DNA of 64,000 nucleotides from Setomelanomma holmii (lineage: Eukaryota > Ascomycota > Dothideomycetes > Pleosporales > Phaeosphaeriaceae): positions 40,341 through 104,340 of the forward strand of contig ML978262.1 in assembly GCA_010015745.1 (NCBI GenBank). Direction: 5' to 3'. Below the pieces are notes generated by a model, which was not told the DNA's origin, made no database searches, and saw only the letters and a program-made list of their open reading frames with translations. A program made the translations under genes and the position numbers. Positions 32,508 to 43,382 of this stretch are shown here, in pieces (position 1 is the stretch's first letter; each line of letters begins with the position of its first letter).

Positions 32508-32882
32508 ATGCGCTCCTTCCAGCAGGTCGTCTTCTTCCTCTGCGCGCTCCTCGCGTGCGCCTTCGCCCAGGAGTTTGAGGCTTACGATGCCACCGTCTAT
32601 ATCACGTCGACTGTCTACCGCGTCAACACCGTCACCAAGTCTGGCTCTGCTCCTTCTAGCGCCGCGAACCTCACCTCGACCATTCCTGCCGTCCACCCAA
32701 CGTCCTACGTTGTCGTCAGCAGCCTTAAGCCCAATGGCACCGTCTACTCCACCGGCACCGTCAAGCCTACCGGCAGTGGCGCGAAGCCCAGCGCGCCTCA
32801 ATTCACGGGCGCCGCGTCTGCGCTTGCCATCAACGCGTACGTCGCAGCATTCGCTGCCGGCGTTGGCTATCTCCTCCTTTGA
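32508..32882 (+). CDS. Small GPI-type cell-wall protein
   Basis: A 124-residue protein with an N-terminal signal peptide (MRSFQQVVFFLCALLACAFA, cleaved before QEF). A Thr/Ser/Val-rich middle follows (STVYRVNTVTKSGSAPSSAA, NGTVYSTGTVKPTGSG). A C-terminal hydrophobic tail (ALAINAYVAAFAAGVGYLLL) is preceded by small residues (TGAAS) suitable for GPI attachment. Such proteins are anchored to the plasma membrane or wall; two Asn-x-Ser/Thr sites could be glycosylated. A longer frame begins at 32079, but the Met at 32508 gives the proper signal peptide and codon use becomes strongly C-biased only from there, as in highly expressed fungal genes. No specific family can be named. Confidence 0.78.
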   Translation: MRSFQQVVFFLCALLACAFAQEFEAYDATVYITSTVYRVNTVTKSGSAPSSAANLTSTIPAVHPTSYVVVSSLKPNGTVYSTGTVKPTGSGAKPSAPQFTGAASALAINAYVAAFAAGVGYLLL

Positions 32883-35800
32883 GACGCGCTCTGAGTCGCA
32901 CCGAAGCCTCCAGCTTCTTGCATCATCGACTAATGCTCGTCTTTGATTCCAACCCGCCATATGCCCGAAGCGCCTGGCCTAGGCACACTGCGCTCTCAGC
33001 CTTCTCACGATCACGAGGTTCCACATCTGCATGATACCCTTCATCTGTTGCTATTTAGCCCTTTTTTGTCTTTACCCTTGTTACCCCCTTCACTTCGACC
33101 ACCCCTTTGTTAGTCCGGATACTACCATTGTAATTCCCTTCTCATTGTTCGATACGATTGACGAATGTGGATGCATTGGATTTGGCTTCTTGGTCTATAA
33201 CACTTTCCTTTTCGAGTATCGTAGTCGTCGCTTGACGCACCATGTACTCACCTACCTACCATACCCCTATGTTGGTTGGATTGGTCGACGCGCACAACGG
33301 ACGCTGCTTTGCAGCTTACACACAACTGCACAACTGGCAATTTATCACTGGAGGCATGGATCCCATGTGCCTGAGGCACCCTCCTTTCCCTTCCGCAGCA
33401 TCACGACAACTGCATTCTTCTCTGGTGGAGCTGGAGTTTGGAGATACCCCCTTTTGACTTTTTGGATTCACACGGAGAGAGCTTGGATGGATTTGTGGAG
33501 ATTTATCGTCCCATTGCGATATGGGTTTAGTTTGGGGAGTGGAGAAGAAGAAAGCTATCGACCAGCATGTGTTGCGATGTTCAAGGACATGTTGCAGCAT
33601 GATTATATCCGCCTGGTTCGCCTGGTACAGGCTGTAGCTACACAATCAATGCGAAAGTACCTATAAACACCTGTTCGCATGAACTCGCACCACCCGTGAC
33701 CTTGGGTACCTCGCGACGCGATCGTGCAGCGCAATACAATCCCCTTACCCCAGTATTGTGTCGCAAGCCACTGTGAACAAAGCCATCCAGTCGCACAAAC
33801 CCACATTCCTCAGACACACAAAGTCCCCCCCCCCCCCCCCCCCCATTTCACAGAACAAATACAACCTCGACACACAATGACTCTCCTTTTGCATGCGACA
33901 CAATGACATTCATCACGATCCTCGATTCATTGACTCCTTGGTGTTGCTGATCCAAGCGTCCAGACCCCGAACTTGTTCCTGACTAGTTGGTACACCGTAG
34001 TTGAGATCGGCAAAATAAACCATTGGAATTGCTCGGCCAACAGCAGCCCATGGCCGCAATTACCATTTTAGGCATCTGAACAAAGAAAAGTCAATCTGTC
34101 GCATTTCCGCTGTCATCATCGAATCGAAAACGAGAGATCGAGGATTGCGAATCTCGGCAAACGTATGTGTGGTTGACAGACGTTTCCAAATTGCAAGCCG
34201 AATCTCCCCTATGGCACGCCAAATCATCGGAACTAGGCTTTCTTTCCGCTGCAACTTCGGTGTTCGGCAACAGCGTGTTAGGGTCGGGGTTGCATGTGTC
34301 ATTGCACTTTACCAAACCGTGGTCTGCTTCCTATCGGTAGAAGTGCGGGCTGTACAAGTGTGTAATTAAGGTGAAGTTCGAGAAAGTACGTGAACCATGG
34401 TTCTCTCCCTTCCACCCCGCTCATCTCAGCGCCCTTACCGAACGGCACTTTGCCACGAGACGCGCACGCCTGTCCGGGCCGACATGTCAGATTGTTTGCG
34501 CACTGGCAAAAGTTCGGTAGTCGTCGAGAACTCTGGAAAGGATTTCGGTTGTCGCCGTGTTGAAAAGTTGGAGCAATTTGTCGTATTGAAGCGAGATGAG
34601 GCTGCGATGTCGAAAGAGAAGGAGCGACAGGGGAGCACGGCAGCTAATGCAGGTACGAGTGCCGAGTAAGATGAGGCTCCAGACTGCATGGGGATGTTTG
34701 GCCGTTGCGAGGCGCGCGAGTTGCGCTGGAGATCCACTTGTAAATTGATGTGCGTTGCTGGTAGCAAGTTGTGTTGATTTAAATAGGTAGTCGAGCGCGT
34801 TTATGATTGAAGACAGGGAAAGATGTCTGTAGCGCGCACGCTTCGTGTTGCTTCGACGTGTGGCTTCCAGGCAGTAAGTATGGGCGTCATTGGCAGGGAA
34901 GATGTCGTTCTCTTACACGCACCACCGATCGCGACACCTTTTGCACTTCATCTCTAAATTGGTCTCCTGTCGACGATGATCTCATGTTTGCATCCCCGAA
35001 CTACGTCCCTTTACATGTCCCCACCAGGCTCCCTTCGAACGAAGTCTTAAAGCTTGCCATGCCGACCTTCGAAAGCTCACTGTCTACTTTCTAGGGAGCA
35101 CTCATATCTTCTCACAGCTTTTACGTCAAACTCCTCCCCATTGCAAGCCTTCCTACACATGGGCCGAAACGCATTCACACCACGCGAAAATTGCCCTCGG
35201 TAGCGACTAGTCGCAATCTAGCTTCTCCTTTTGGCGACTTGCGATTACCTGAAGCCGAAAGCAGTAACGGTTTTATTCGAAGGCATGTGGTGTTGGTGTA
35301 CGATTAGTGGCAACCATCACAACGACTTCGCAAGCAACCTTCGCAAGGCGGACCCCAAGCTGTTCGTGAAGCTGTACACGGGTCTTGTACCTTCTACGGC
35401 CGTTTGCAAAGCGTGCCATATGCTAAACACATCGCCGCACAGCGACGAGCAGATGCTCATTGCGCCGATGGCTCAAGAGTCAAGATGACATTCTCTCTGC
35501 CATCATGAGTATCATTGCCGACTTACCTGCACCAGGTCCAGCAATAATTCGTGATCGCTTAGGTCCGCGAACACCAACTCTTTGATCAACTCTACACCTT
35601 GATCAAGTGGGACAATCAAGATGTGCTAGCTACAGCAGTGTACTAGTTGTACAGTTTACCTTGCGCTACAGTAGTTTCACAGTTTTACTCTGTTGTGGTG
35701 GAGGTATAGCTCCTCATAGCTTGGATTACCTCAGCGATCACGGTATATTGCTGTACCTGGTGCCTGAGCCATACTCGTTACCTAATCCTGTATGCAAGAG

Positions 35801-36037
35801 TAGTTAGAGCACTGGGCTAGAACCGTTACGAGAAGAATGTATATAATTTACGAGACTTTTTACACATCATTCGGTTCTTGCCGTCTTGTGTAGTGGGTAG
35901 AAGGTTGGACGGCGGCTCTTGGCGCGTGGCGGTTGCCTGATTTCGGTAGCTTTTCTGAGCAACCTCGACTATATGAATTTCAAGTCAACCTCGGACTTCA
36001 TTATTCTACCATCACTCCGGTTTACTCATCTTCCATT
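32883..36037. other. Long gap of 3.1 kb
   Basis: Includes the probable 3' UTR of the wall protein (32883-33660, T-rich), a C20 run, and about 2 kb with only short frames. Frames at 34397-34669 (plus), 34435-34767 (minus) and 35231-35488 (plus) are open but match nothing I recognise. No RNA gene was recognised. Confidence 0.45.
33825..33844. repeat. C20 homopolymer
   Basis: A run of twenty C residues stands in otherwise normal sequence. It may be a real G-quadruplex-prone tract on the minus strand or an assembly-sensitive homopolymer. Confidence 0.95.
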
Positions 36038-38026
36038 ATGGATCTTGAACATTTCCAGCACACCGAGCCTCGATGCTCCATCCAGGATCTCTCAGCTGAG
36101 CTGGTGCTCATGATCATGGATTACCTCCCTTTTCAATCGCACCTCGACCTTGCTTGCACTTGCAAACGACTCACTATCGCTTCCCAAGGTGTAATTGAAC
36201 GACATCAAGACTCTTACAGCAAGTACCGGGTTGCTTCTGATCTGGACCCATCCACTGTTCCTCTACTGTTACGAAGTGCATCCGGGCATGGGGATCCCAT
36301 ACCAGCATGGCACGTGCGATCTTTTGAAGTCTGGAAAGATCGAACAACATGGTCTGAATGGCAGACGTTCGATCTTCATACACCGCTGATCGCTGGACGG
36401 GACAGCAAACCTTCCCCATTTCGAGTGTCAAAGGAAGATGCGAGACGGTACTTGTATTGGCTTGAGGAACAGTTGGGTGAGGATCTTGACTTTGAGCTCG
36501 TTCAAGAGCTCCTTACCCAGGTCGAGAGCGGTCACGATGGCGTGCTGAAGGCTCTACTCTTCGCGAAACTTTCGCGTCTTGAAGACTTGAAAATCGTGAC
36601 GCGCTCGCAGGAAGCAGGCTCTTCTCTCACTTCCTTGAGGATACTCATATCCAAGTGCATCCAGAAGGAAGGGTCCTGCGACAGCGATAGCGATGGCGAT
36701 GGCGATGGTGATAGCAATGACGCTGATGACGAGGACAATGAGGAATATTGCGGCAGTGAGGGCGGGTCCGATGGAAACAATGACAGTGACAACGCCGGAC
36801 ACCAAAACAGCGAGTCCGAAGGCGTTCGTAAGCTAGACAAGATTGAAAGGTACTCGACAACTGCTACTGCGCCCTGGCCAATGGGATTTTGCAGCATCCA
36901 GAAAGTGGCTGTGGGAGTGACTTCCGGAACCTGGATGGACGACAACCGCGATGAAGAACCTTCAACATTCCTATTCTCCTGTCTCCTTCGACTGCCTTCG
37001 CTTAACAGCATCTACTTCAACAAACTTCGTGCATACATGGACTGCGATGACATGGGATCGGACCAAGAAGAAGAAGAATGCAACTACGAGATGTTACCGA
37101 AAGGTTGCTCTTCCGTCAAACACATCTTTTTGCATGGTTGCAGTGGATCTCTCGGCGAGGAGGAAGACGATCTGTGGAAAGCGCCACGGGAACTCTTGAC
37201 CGTGTCGTTGCGACACGATGGTCCCGAGGAGTTTGATGGCTCGACTGGGACGGCTAACGCGCTTGCACGCGTGCAGAAGGATTCTCTGCAGAGCCTGATG
37301 TGGTACGGCTATACTGGCCACTATGGTAGCCGCAACATCATAGGTGACCACTGCGCTATCCTTGACAATGAAGAATTCGACCGCTACAAACGACTTCCAG
37401 CCATGAAGCAGATGTCCGCATCTGTGTACGACATCGATTTGTGTATGGAACATGCAGGCTTGTATCCTCGTCTTCGATTTGATCCCCAGGAAGGCCGGAA
37501 CGACGATGACGATCAAGGCAATATCTACGACGAAGATGACCACGACGAATTCATCGTACGACGAGTGGCGACCATGTTCCCGCGGACAATGGAGACATTA
37601 GTCCTTTGGGACCACCCGGACGAGAGTTTGGCTCCGCTTCTCGAGCGCGGCATCATCAAGATGATCCAGGGCGGTCAGTACAAGAACCTTAAGTCAATCT
37701 TCCTGGAAGCCACAGAGAGAGCAACTGGAGGCGAGAAGAAGGAGAAATTGTGGTATCAAGACGCAACCGCGGCCGGAAAGACAGCCGGTGTGGACATTCA
37801 CACGCTTACAAACCGAGAAGTCATGCAACACTCGATCGAGTTTGTGGAGGCATCGGATGAGTACGATCTGAAATCAGGTATTCATTCCGGTATTCGCCCC
37901 AGCGATTGGGTATTTGATCCTTATCTGGGCCGCAGAATACCTCCAGGCAGCAGGAATGCACAGTATGACGCGCTATGGGCGAGTCTGGAGTCCAGACTCG
38001 AAGTGTACCATGGAGTAGATTCCTGA
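36038..38026 (+). CDS. F-box protein
   Basis: A 662-residue frame from Met 36038 (an earlier in-frame Met at 35933 adds 35 residues that do not look conserved). Near residues 15-50 lies an F-box: IQDLSAELVLMIMDYLPF, then LDLACTCKRLTIAS, so the protein probably binds Skp1 and acts as the substrate-choosing part of an SCF ubiquitin ligase. The rest is a fungal-type helical/leucine-rich body with no named repeat. Near residues 215-260 is an acidic low-complexity stretch (DSDSDGDGDGDSNDADDED) encoded by GATGGC-type repeats, and another acidic patch lies near 500 (NDDDDQGNIYDEDDHDE). The substrate is unknown. No intron is required. Confidence 0.8.
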   Translation: MDLEHFQHTEPRCSIQDLSAELVLMIMDYLPFQSHLDLACTCKRLTIASQGVIERHQDSYSKYRVASDLDPSTVPLLLRSASGHGDPIPAWHVRSFEVWKDRTTWSEWQTFDLHTPLIAGRDSKPSPFRVSKEDARRYLYWLEEQLGEDLDFELVQELLTQVESGHDGVLKALLFAKLSRLEDLKIVTRSQEAGSSLTSLRILISKCIQKEGSCDSDSDGDGDGDSNDADDEDNEEYCGSEGGSDGNNDSDNAGHQNSESEGVRKLDKIERYSTTATAPWPMGFCSIQKVAVGVTSGTWMDDNRDEEPSTFLFSCLLRLPSLNSIYFNKLRAYMDCDDMGSDQEEEECNYEMLPKGCSSVKHIFLHGCSGSLGEEEDDLWKAPRELLTVSLRHDGPEEFDGSTGTANALARVQKDSLQSLMWYGYTGHYGSRNIIGDHCAILDNEEFDRYKRLPAMKQMSASVYDIDLCMEHAGLYPRLRFDPQEGRNDDDDQGNIYDEDDHDEFIVRRVATMFPRTMETLVLWDHPDESLAPLLERGIIKMIQGGQYKNLKSIFLEATERATGGEKKEKLWYQDATAAGKTAGVDIHTLTNREVMQHSIEFVEASDEYDLKSGIHSGIRPSDWVFDPYLGRRIPPGSRNAQYDALWASLESRLEVYHGVDS

Positions 38027-38383
38027 TTAAATTAGAGTTCAGCAAATACAATTACCTCTCCTATATTTCGCTTGGTGGCCGTTATTCCAGAACCAATCCC
38101 TCAAACTCCATCTCGCTCTTCCCGTGTACAGCTTCACCTCTCATGATTCCGTAAAGGAAAGTCTGACCCAGGAGCTTATAGGTCCCTTTCCCGGTCGGTC
38201 GGAAGACGAAGGGCATCTTGGCACCCTATGGCAGCCATACCTCATCCTGTATGCCCCGGGCTGAGAGGAAGACGGGTTGGTGTTGCGTTGAGCTTGTGTG
38301 AGTTGGTGACTTGTAGTTTCGGATAATGTAGTGGCAAAACTCATCGTATACATGTATATCCTTCCACTGTCACTCCTCCCGTC
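38027..38383. other. Gap between convergent genes
   Basis: This is a space of 357 bases between the 3' ends of the F-box gene and the minus-strand B3/B4 gene. It holds their 3' UTRs and no other feature. Confidence 0.5.
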
Positions 38384-39103
38384 CTACTCCTTCCTCAACA
38401 CCCTCCTCCACACCTCGACATCCCCACCCATCTTCACCAACTCCTTCTCCAACTCATCCGCCGCCTCCCCCAATTTTTCATCCCCACACCCCTCCAATGC
38501 ATCCATAATAAACAACACACTCGTTGTCAAATCCGTCAACGCGGTCCGACTACACTGTCTCCAATTCCACAAACGACACGTAACACCCTCGTCATCGCAC
38601 CACACCACCTCTCCCGGCTTCGGATGATCGACAACGTCCTCGCCGCCAGACTTGTTGATGAATTTCTCGTCGCCAGTTGCGCGAACTAAGAACGGTGCGC
38701 CGACGTATTTATCGAGATCTTCGCCGCCGAGGGGGATCTGGTACTTGGTTGAAACAGCGTTGTAAATGTCTGTTAGGCGGTTGATGCGTGGTAAACCAGC
38801 ATCTACACGACTCAACAATGCCTCGACACTACTTTTCGTTTTCTTGGGCTTGGCGCCGAAGGACTTGTATGCTTCGCGCCATGCGACGACGTGCGGGATG
38901 TTGTTTAGCGGTGTTTGCGCGAGTGTTGCTTTGGCGATGGTCTCGGCGGAGGAGAGGAAGGCTTCACTTGCTGCGGTGCTGGGGCTGGCGGGGATGTTTG
39001 TTGCGACCATGAGGAGAGCGCGGTAATCTGGGCGGAGCTGGAAGACTTCGGGCGCGATGTGCGCTTTGTCGAGATATGTTGCGGAATCCTGCAATTGAGC
39101 CAT
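38384..39103 (-). CDS. B3/B4 tRNA-binding domain protein
   Basis: A 239-residue intact frame whose whole length is one B3/B4 domain, the fold that forms the editing module of phenylalanyl-tRNA synthetase beta subunits. Visible blocks include PDYRALLMVATNI, NIPHVVAWREAYKSFGAKPKK, VEALLSRVDAGLPRINRLTD, NAVSTKYQIPLGGEDLDKY and EVVWCDDEGVTCRLWNWRQ. Free-standing members occur in bacteria and fungi and are suspected to clear mischarged tRNA or unusual amino acids; this has not been shown for fungal members as far as I know. No catalytic residue can be assigned. No targeting sequence is seen. Start at Met 39103 gives the full domain. Confidence 0.85.
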   Translation of the reverse strand: MAQLQDSATYLDKAHIAPEVFQLRPDYRALLMVATNIPASPSTAASEAFLSSAETIAKATLAQTPLNNIPHVVAWREAYKSFGAKPKKTKSSVEALLSRVDAGLPRINRLTDIYNAVSTKYQIPLGGEDLDKYVGAPFLVRATGDEKFINKSGGEDVVDHPKPGEVVWCDDEGVTCRLWNWRQCSRTALTDLTTSVLFIMDALEGCGDEKLGEAADELEKELVKMGGDVEVWRRVLRKE

Positions 39104-39760
39104 ACTTGGGGTGGCGAGAGAAGTGCGAAATCATTTGAGGTAAAAGGGAAAAGGGGGATGGAGAAAGTATGTTGGAGAGTAATTGACGGTGTGAGATTCG
39201 TATCGTGTAACGTAGTATGGAAGGCGCCTTACACTGAACATAATGCACGACGAACCCGAAACTTATGTTTACAATCCATCGCGCGCCCTGTCAGCTTGGT
39301 CAATGTCATCCTAAAAGAACTTGCGACGCCGTCGATGCAATTTTCGAACGTTTATTTGACAACAGGGCGTGAAATCTTTACTCGAAAAGAGAGGTCCGGC
39401 TCCTTCTCCGACAGATCGGAAGTGGGAACCGCCGAGATCTTGCCGTGGGCTTCTTTGCCACATTCGGACTCCGTACTTTCCTCTCACACTTACAACATCG
39501 TTCAAGGGCATCGCAAAACTGCCTTCCTGCTCCTTTATTTGCGTAGCTCATCTCAGAGAGCACAGGCATCGTTGGCACAGCACACGCTCACGAAAGTCGA
39601 GGAGAAGTGAAGGTTCTCCATTTCAGCTCACACAGAATCAAGTCATCAAATCAAAACAATGCTCCTACGCCAACCAACTCCGCTTGCACAACCTATCGCA
39701 ATTCTTCAGTCTAGCCATCTTCATGTCCTGTCTCCAACAACACCCTCTCTTAATCTAACC
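39104..39760. other. Gap
   Basis: Upstream region of the B3/B4 gene and 3' flank of the next minus-strand gene. Frames on both strands are short and unsupported. Confidence 0.4.
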
Positions 39761-40433
39761 TCATTCCTTGCCCAGCCCATAGAAGTCCGGCGGCATCTCG
39801 CCCGTCCACGCCTTCAACTTCTCCATCCTATATCTCTCAACTCTCCTCTGATTCTCCTCTTGCTCTTCCTTCCATATTCTCTCTCTGCGATGTTCCTCAA
39901 GCTCCGCGGGTGTCGCAGGTGGAGCGTCCGACCTCAGGTCTAGATGAGCTCCCGGAATCCCGCGCAGCCGGGGTGGACTTGTCGGCATATTTTCATGACG
40001 GTCACTTGGTACCCGGGACGGTCGGTACCAAGATGATGACTCGTCGCTTGAGCGCTCGGTGTCCGATTCGTAGTAGGTAGTGTCATAGCCGTAGTCCGTG
40101 TCAGGGCAGCAACCATGGGGCGGTGTCGTGCTTCCCCCATATTCCGAGTCTCGACGTGGTGGACTAAAGCATTACTTGTGAGGTGGTGTTTGAGTTGGAC
40201 TTCGAGTTCCTATTCGCCTGGTTCCGCCTTGCGGGTCCTTCTGCTTGCGAATACTCTTGGATGTTATGGTTCTGTTGAGTTCTGCTGTCTTGCTTGGTAG
40301 CGGACTTTGACGGCTTAGTTGGTGTGTTCGACTGCATCGTGTGTGTTTTTCGCTGCTCTGACTTGCCTGACTGCATTGTGCGATTAATTGAGCTGCAGGA
40401 TGAAATGACAGGATTGAAGGCTCGGGGATTCAT
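39761..40433 (-). CDS. Hypothetical charged protein, two exons
   Basis: Exon 2 (40163-39761) is open from an AG acceptor (CTTTAG) and encodes DTDYGYDTTYYESDTERSSD, then MPTSPPRLRGIPG, a charged helix (EEHRRERIWKEEQEENQRR) and the end EMPPDFYGLGKE. A frame starting at Met 40433 supplies a possible exon 1 ending at 40255 before GTATTC. Joining the two keeps frame and gives 193 residues of uniform Ser/Gln/charged composition. The 91-nt intron has a weak donor, so exon 1 and the start are uncertain; exon 2 is more secure. No family is recognised. A soluble, partly disordered protein with one coiled helix is the most that can be said. Confidence 0.5.
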
Positions 40434-41321
40434 ACATATTCAAGATGTCTGCAGTGAGACTCTGCGTCATCTTTTAGACAACGCAATTGAGACTTTGCGT
40501 TAAGACACTTTGTTGCTAGACTTCTCGAACTCGGCAGGATCAAAAGACAATTCAGGACGAACGGCAACATTTTTGTCTTTACATTACTGCACGCATCGCC
40601 GCCTGATAACTGTGAGCACTGGTCATGTAACGTGAGAAAACGGAACGGCGCAGATACTCTTCACTTGGAAACTGAATCGAAAATAAATTCGTATTCATCA
40701 CATACCATCCCATTCTATCTCAAGCACATCGACCCACCCACTACCCTTTCCCCTCCTCATCTCTTCAACCTCGCTCCTCACCACCTTTACATTGAATCGC
40801 CCGCCACTGAGTGCAAAGAGAACTACGCAGAGAGATAGCGTGGGCTCATTTATGCGTCGTCGTCGCTTTCGCAGGTTTCCATGACGACCTGCGATAAGTT
40901 ATTGAGAAAATGCAAAAGGTTCTCGGTGACCACTACAATGTGCGGGCCCGTCTTGGAAGGAACTGAGGGGAATGTTGAGAAAGGCAGGCTGATCGGATGC
41001 TCGATTAATAGATAGTATAGAGTGCGAACATGTTAGTGATGCTCTCCTATCGTAGCGCAAATAAGGCGACAAAGTAGATGGCCTTCCTACACGATAGACC
41101 GGGTATATGCAAAAACAGAATATGCAATGAGAAGACTCAGGGTATAAACTACAAATCAGACAAAAAGAAAAGTCTGGTGGGTATCATCTGGCGCAACGTT
41201 CTTGCCGTGAGGCGATCCTCCTCTTTCTACTTCTTGTCGCCCTTGGATGGTGTTTTCTTTCCTCCTCTTGCTCTTTTGCTCGGCTTGGGGTGACGGTCGC
41301 GTCTGAGGGACAGGTGAATGA
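40434..41321. other. Gap of about 890 bases
   Basis: No frame of note. The part near 41150-41320 is likely the 3' UTR of the minus-strand zinc-finger gene. Confidence 0.45.
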
Positions 41322-43382
41322 TCACGACCCCATCCCATCATTCGCAACAAAACCCGCTGCAAGCCCCATATCCATCCTCAAAAATTGATCCTGATGATTC
41401 TCAATGCCTTCCATACCAGTCGCCATACTCATTCCGCCCGGCAAGCTCATCGCAGGGTGGTTCATGGCATGCGGGTCCATGAGCTGAACGCTTGGTCGAC
41501 GACTACTCGCGGCAGAGTTCATGCGTGAGACATGCTGTACGTGCGGCGACATTTGCTGATGCTGGTGCGGCGAGAAGTTTTGGTTGCGGGACTGGTTCAT
41601 GTGTTGGCGAGCGGCGGCCCATGCTTGTGCTTGAGCGTGGGCTTGGGCCTGTGCGTTGGCCTGAGCTTGGAGCTGTGCTTGAGCTTGGACTTGTGTGGCG
41701 TGTATTTGATTTTGCATGTGGGCTTGCATTTGCTGCGTTGGGTGGATAGGCGTCGGCTGGAGCGGCATGTGGCGTTGCTGCTGGTGCTGGTGCTGAGGTG
41801 GAAGTGGCTGATGGTGCGTCTCGTTCATCGAATGCTCTTCTGGTGGAGTGTGCTGGTTCAGATCAACGTCTTCGTCATCGTCGCCTTCTGCATCTAGCTG
41901 ATCGCTGCATGGCTCGTCGACCACAGTAGGCGGAGCTGTGAAGGGTGTGGCTTCGACCTTGACTGGACTGCCCTGCCGTGGCTGATTGACCGCAACAAAG
42001 GGGTGCGATGGCAGGCTGGCCATGGAGCAGCTCCTTGTGCTCGCAGGACCACCAGGCAGGGCTTTTTGTGCAGCCATACCCAACTGAGTGGTCTTTGACT
42101 CCCTGATGACGCCCCTCCACTTCTCAATCAGGCGGTCATAGTCCCAATTGCGATAGTCCATGCCAAGTTTCCCAAGCTCTTTCGTCGTGTGGGCGCCCAG
42201 GTAGATGGTTATCGGCGAGACGTCGGTCGCGCCAGAAGTCCAGCGATTCGCCTTGAGATAGTCAATCTCTCTCCGCGCATTCTCCAGCTGGACCTCAGCC
42301 TCCCGCCGCCGATCGTCGGCACGAGCGTAGCATCGCAGCATCTCAATCTGCCAGTACTCCTGCCTTGTGCGCTCGCTCTGGTGCATCCAATGGTTGAAGG
42401 CATCTGCGATGTGGCAAAACAGCTTTTGTGGGTCAGGGTCGAAGAGGGGCGGTGTAGGGAGCGGCGAGTTGGCGGCTGAGGAAGCATTTGATGGTGCGCC
42501 AGACGGATAGACCTGGTTGATCTGCCGCTGCCGCTGCTGGGCCAACAATCTTTCGCGCACCTGCTTGTTCAGCGCATCGAGCTGCTTCTGCCCAGGCGGG
42601 GTTATGGACCACGACTCGGCGGTCGGGAAGGGCGTGGGCGAGAAGAGGGTTGACGGCGGAGGGAGAATGTGTAGGCAGAGCGAGGGGAAGTTGAGGGTGT
42701 AGGGGTCAAAATCGAAGAGCGCCGAGCCCGAAGCTTTGGTGCTGCAGGGGGTTGTTAGTGCTGTGCGACGTCTATGTAAGGGAAGAGAGACATACTTCGC
42801 TTCGCGCACGCTCTTCAGCAATTCTCTCAGTGCCAGCTCGGTCGCGCTTGCTGTCTCGGCCTCCTCGCCTGTCTTGAAGCGCTGTTCCAGGTCCGCCTTC
42901 TGCATCTGCCGCGACACGTCCCTTCTCACGTCGGGTGTTTTCGTGCCCAGCGCTCTCGAAGGCTGCCGCTTGCCATTGCTGCACCAGCTCACATCTTCAA
43001 ACTGCGTCCGACTCTTCCCGACCCGCAGCTCCTCCTCGTCTTCGTTTTCAGGGCTCTGCTCCAGCATAGACGAGTCCTCGCTGGCCACGCTCGCCTTCTT
43101 GTTCACCGGCGTGTTAGATCCGCTGTCATCTTTCTTAGACAGCGACACGCTGCCTTTGGCCTGCCGCCGTGTAATGCCGCCACGCAGCTTCAGTATCTCT
43201 TCCACAATGTGTATGCCATCAGCCGTCTTTGGATTCTTTGATCGTATGTATAGGTCGAGATGCCGGCCCAAGCTGGACGAGGTGAAGGCCTGGCCGCAGA
43301 AAGGGCAATTCTTATCCTTTGCAGCCTTTACTTGGGGTCCTTCGGTGGTGGAGCGGGGCGTCGACGTCTCGGTATCGCCCAT
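41322..43382 (-). CDS. Zinc-finger protein with glutamine-rich tail
   Basis: Two exons (43382-42796 and 42741-41322) with a 54-nt intron (GTATGT...CTGCAG) encode 668 residues; the intron is a multiple of three without stops, so the unspliced frame is also open. Near residue 26 lies CPFCGQAFTSSSLGRHLDLY, followed by a strongly fungal-conserved stretch through KLRGGITRRQ. This resembles a single C2H2/C2HC-type finger found in an uncharacterised fungal family. The centre has ordered helices (FCHIADAFNHWMHQSERTRQ, EYWQIEMLRCYARADDRRRE) and a block LGKLGMDYRNWDYDRLIEKW. The last 200 residues are Gln/His/Ala-rich (QAQAQLQAQANAQAQAHAQA). The makeup suggests a nuclear regulator, which is inference. 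Gln-rich tracts may act in transcription. Confidence 0.8.
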   Translation of the reverse strand: MGDTETSTPRSTTEGPQVKAAKDKNCPFCGQAFTSSSLGRHLDLYIRSKNPKTADGIHIVEEILKLRGGITRRQAKGSVSLSKKDDSGSNTPVNKKASVASEDSSMLEQSPENEDEEELRVGKSRTQFEDVSWCSNGKRQPSRALGTKTPDVRRDVSRQMQKADLEQRFKTGEEAETASATELALRELLKSVREAKYVSLPLHRRRTALTTPCSTKASGSALFDFDPYTLNFPSLCLHILPPPSTLFSPTPFPTAESWSITPPGQKQLDALNKQVRERLLAQQRQRQINQVYPSGAPSNASSAANSPLPTPPLFDPDPQKLFCHIADAFNHWMHQSERTRQEYWQIEMLRCYARADDRRREAEVQLENARREIDYLKANRWTSGATDVSPITIYLGAHTTKELGKLGMDYRNWDYDRLIEKWRGVIRESKTTQLGMAAQKALPGGPASTRSCSMASLPSHPFVAVNQPRQGSPVKVEATPFTAPPTVVDEPCSDQLDAEGDDDEDVDLNQHTPPEEHSMNETHHQPLPPQHQHQQQRHMPLQPTPIHPTQQMQAHMQNQIHATQVQAQAQLQAQANAQAQAHAQAQAWAAARQHMNQSRNQNFSPHQHQQMSPHVQHVSRMNSAASSRRPSVQLMDPHAMNHPAMSLPGGMSMATGMEGIENHQDQFLRMDMGLAAGFVANDGMGS

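Noticed and set aside
33031..33666. 211-codon plus-strand frame downstream of the GPI-type protein
   Set aside because: T-rich composition, no family motif and no codon bias; it lies where the 3' UTR of the highly expressed wall protein gene is expected.
41322..43382. Unspliced reading of the zinc-finger gene as one 686-codon frame
   Set aside because: The 54-nt in-frame segment has perfect GTATGT and CTGCAG ends and a typical length; retention is possible but less likely.
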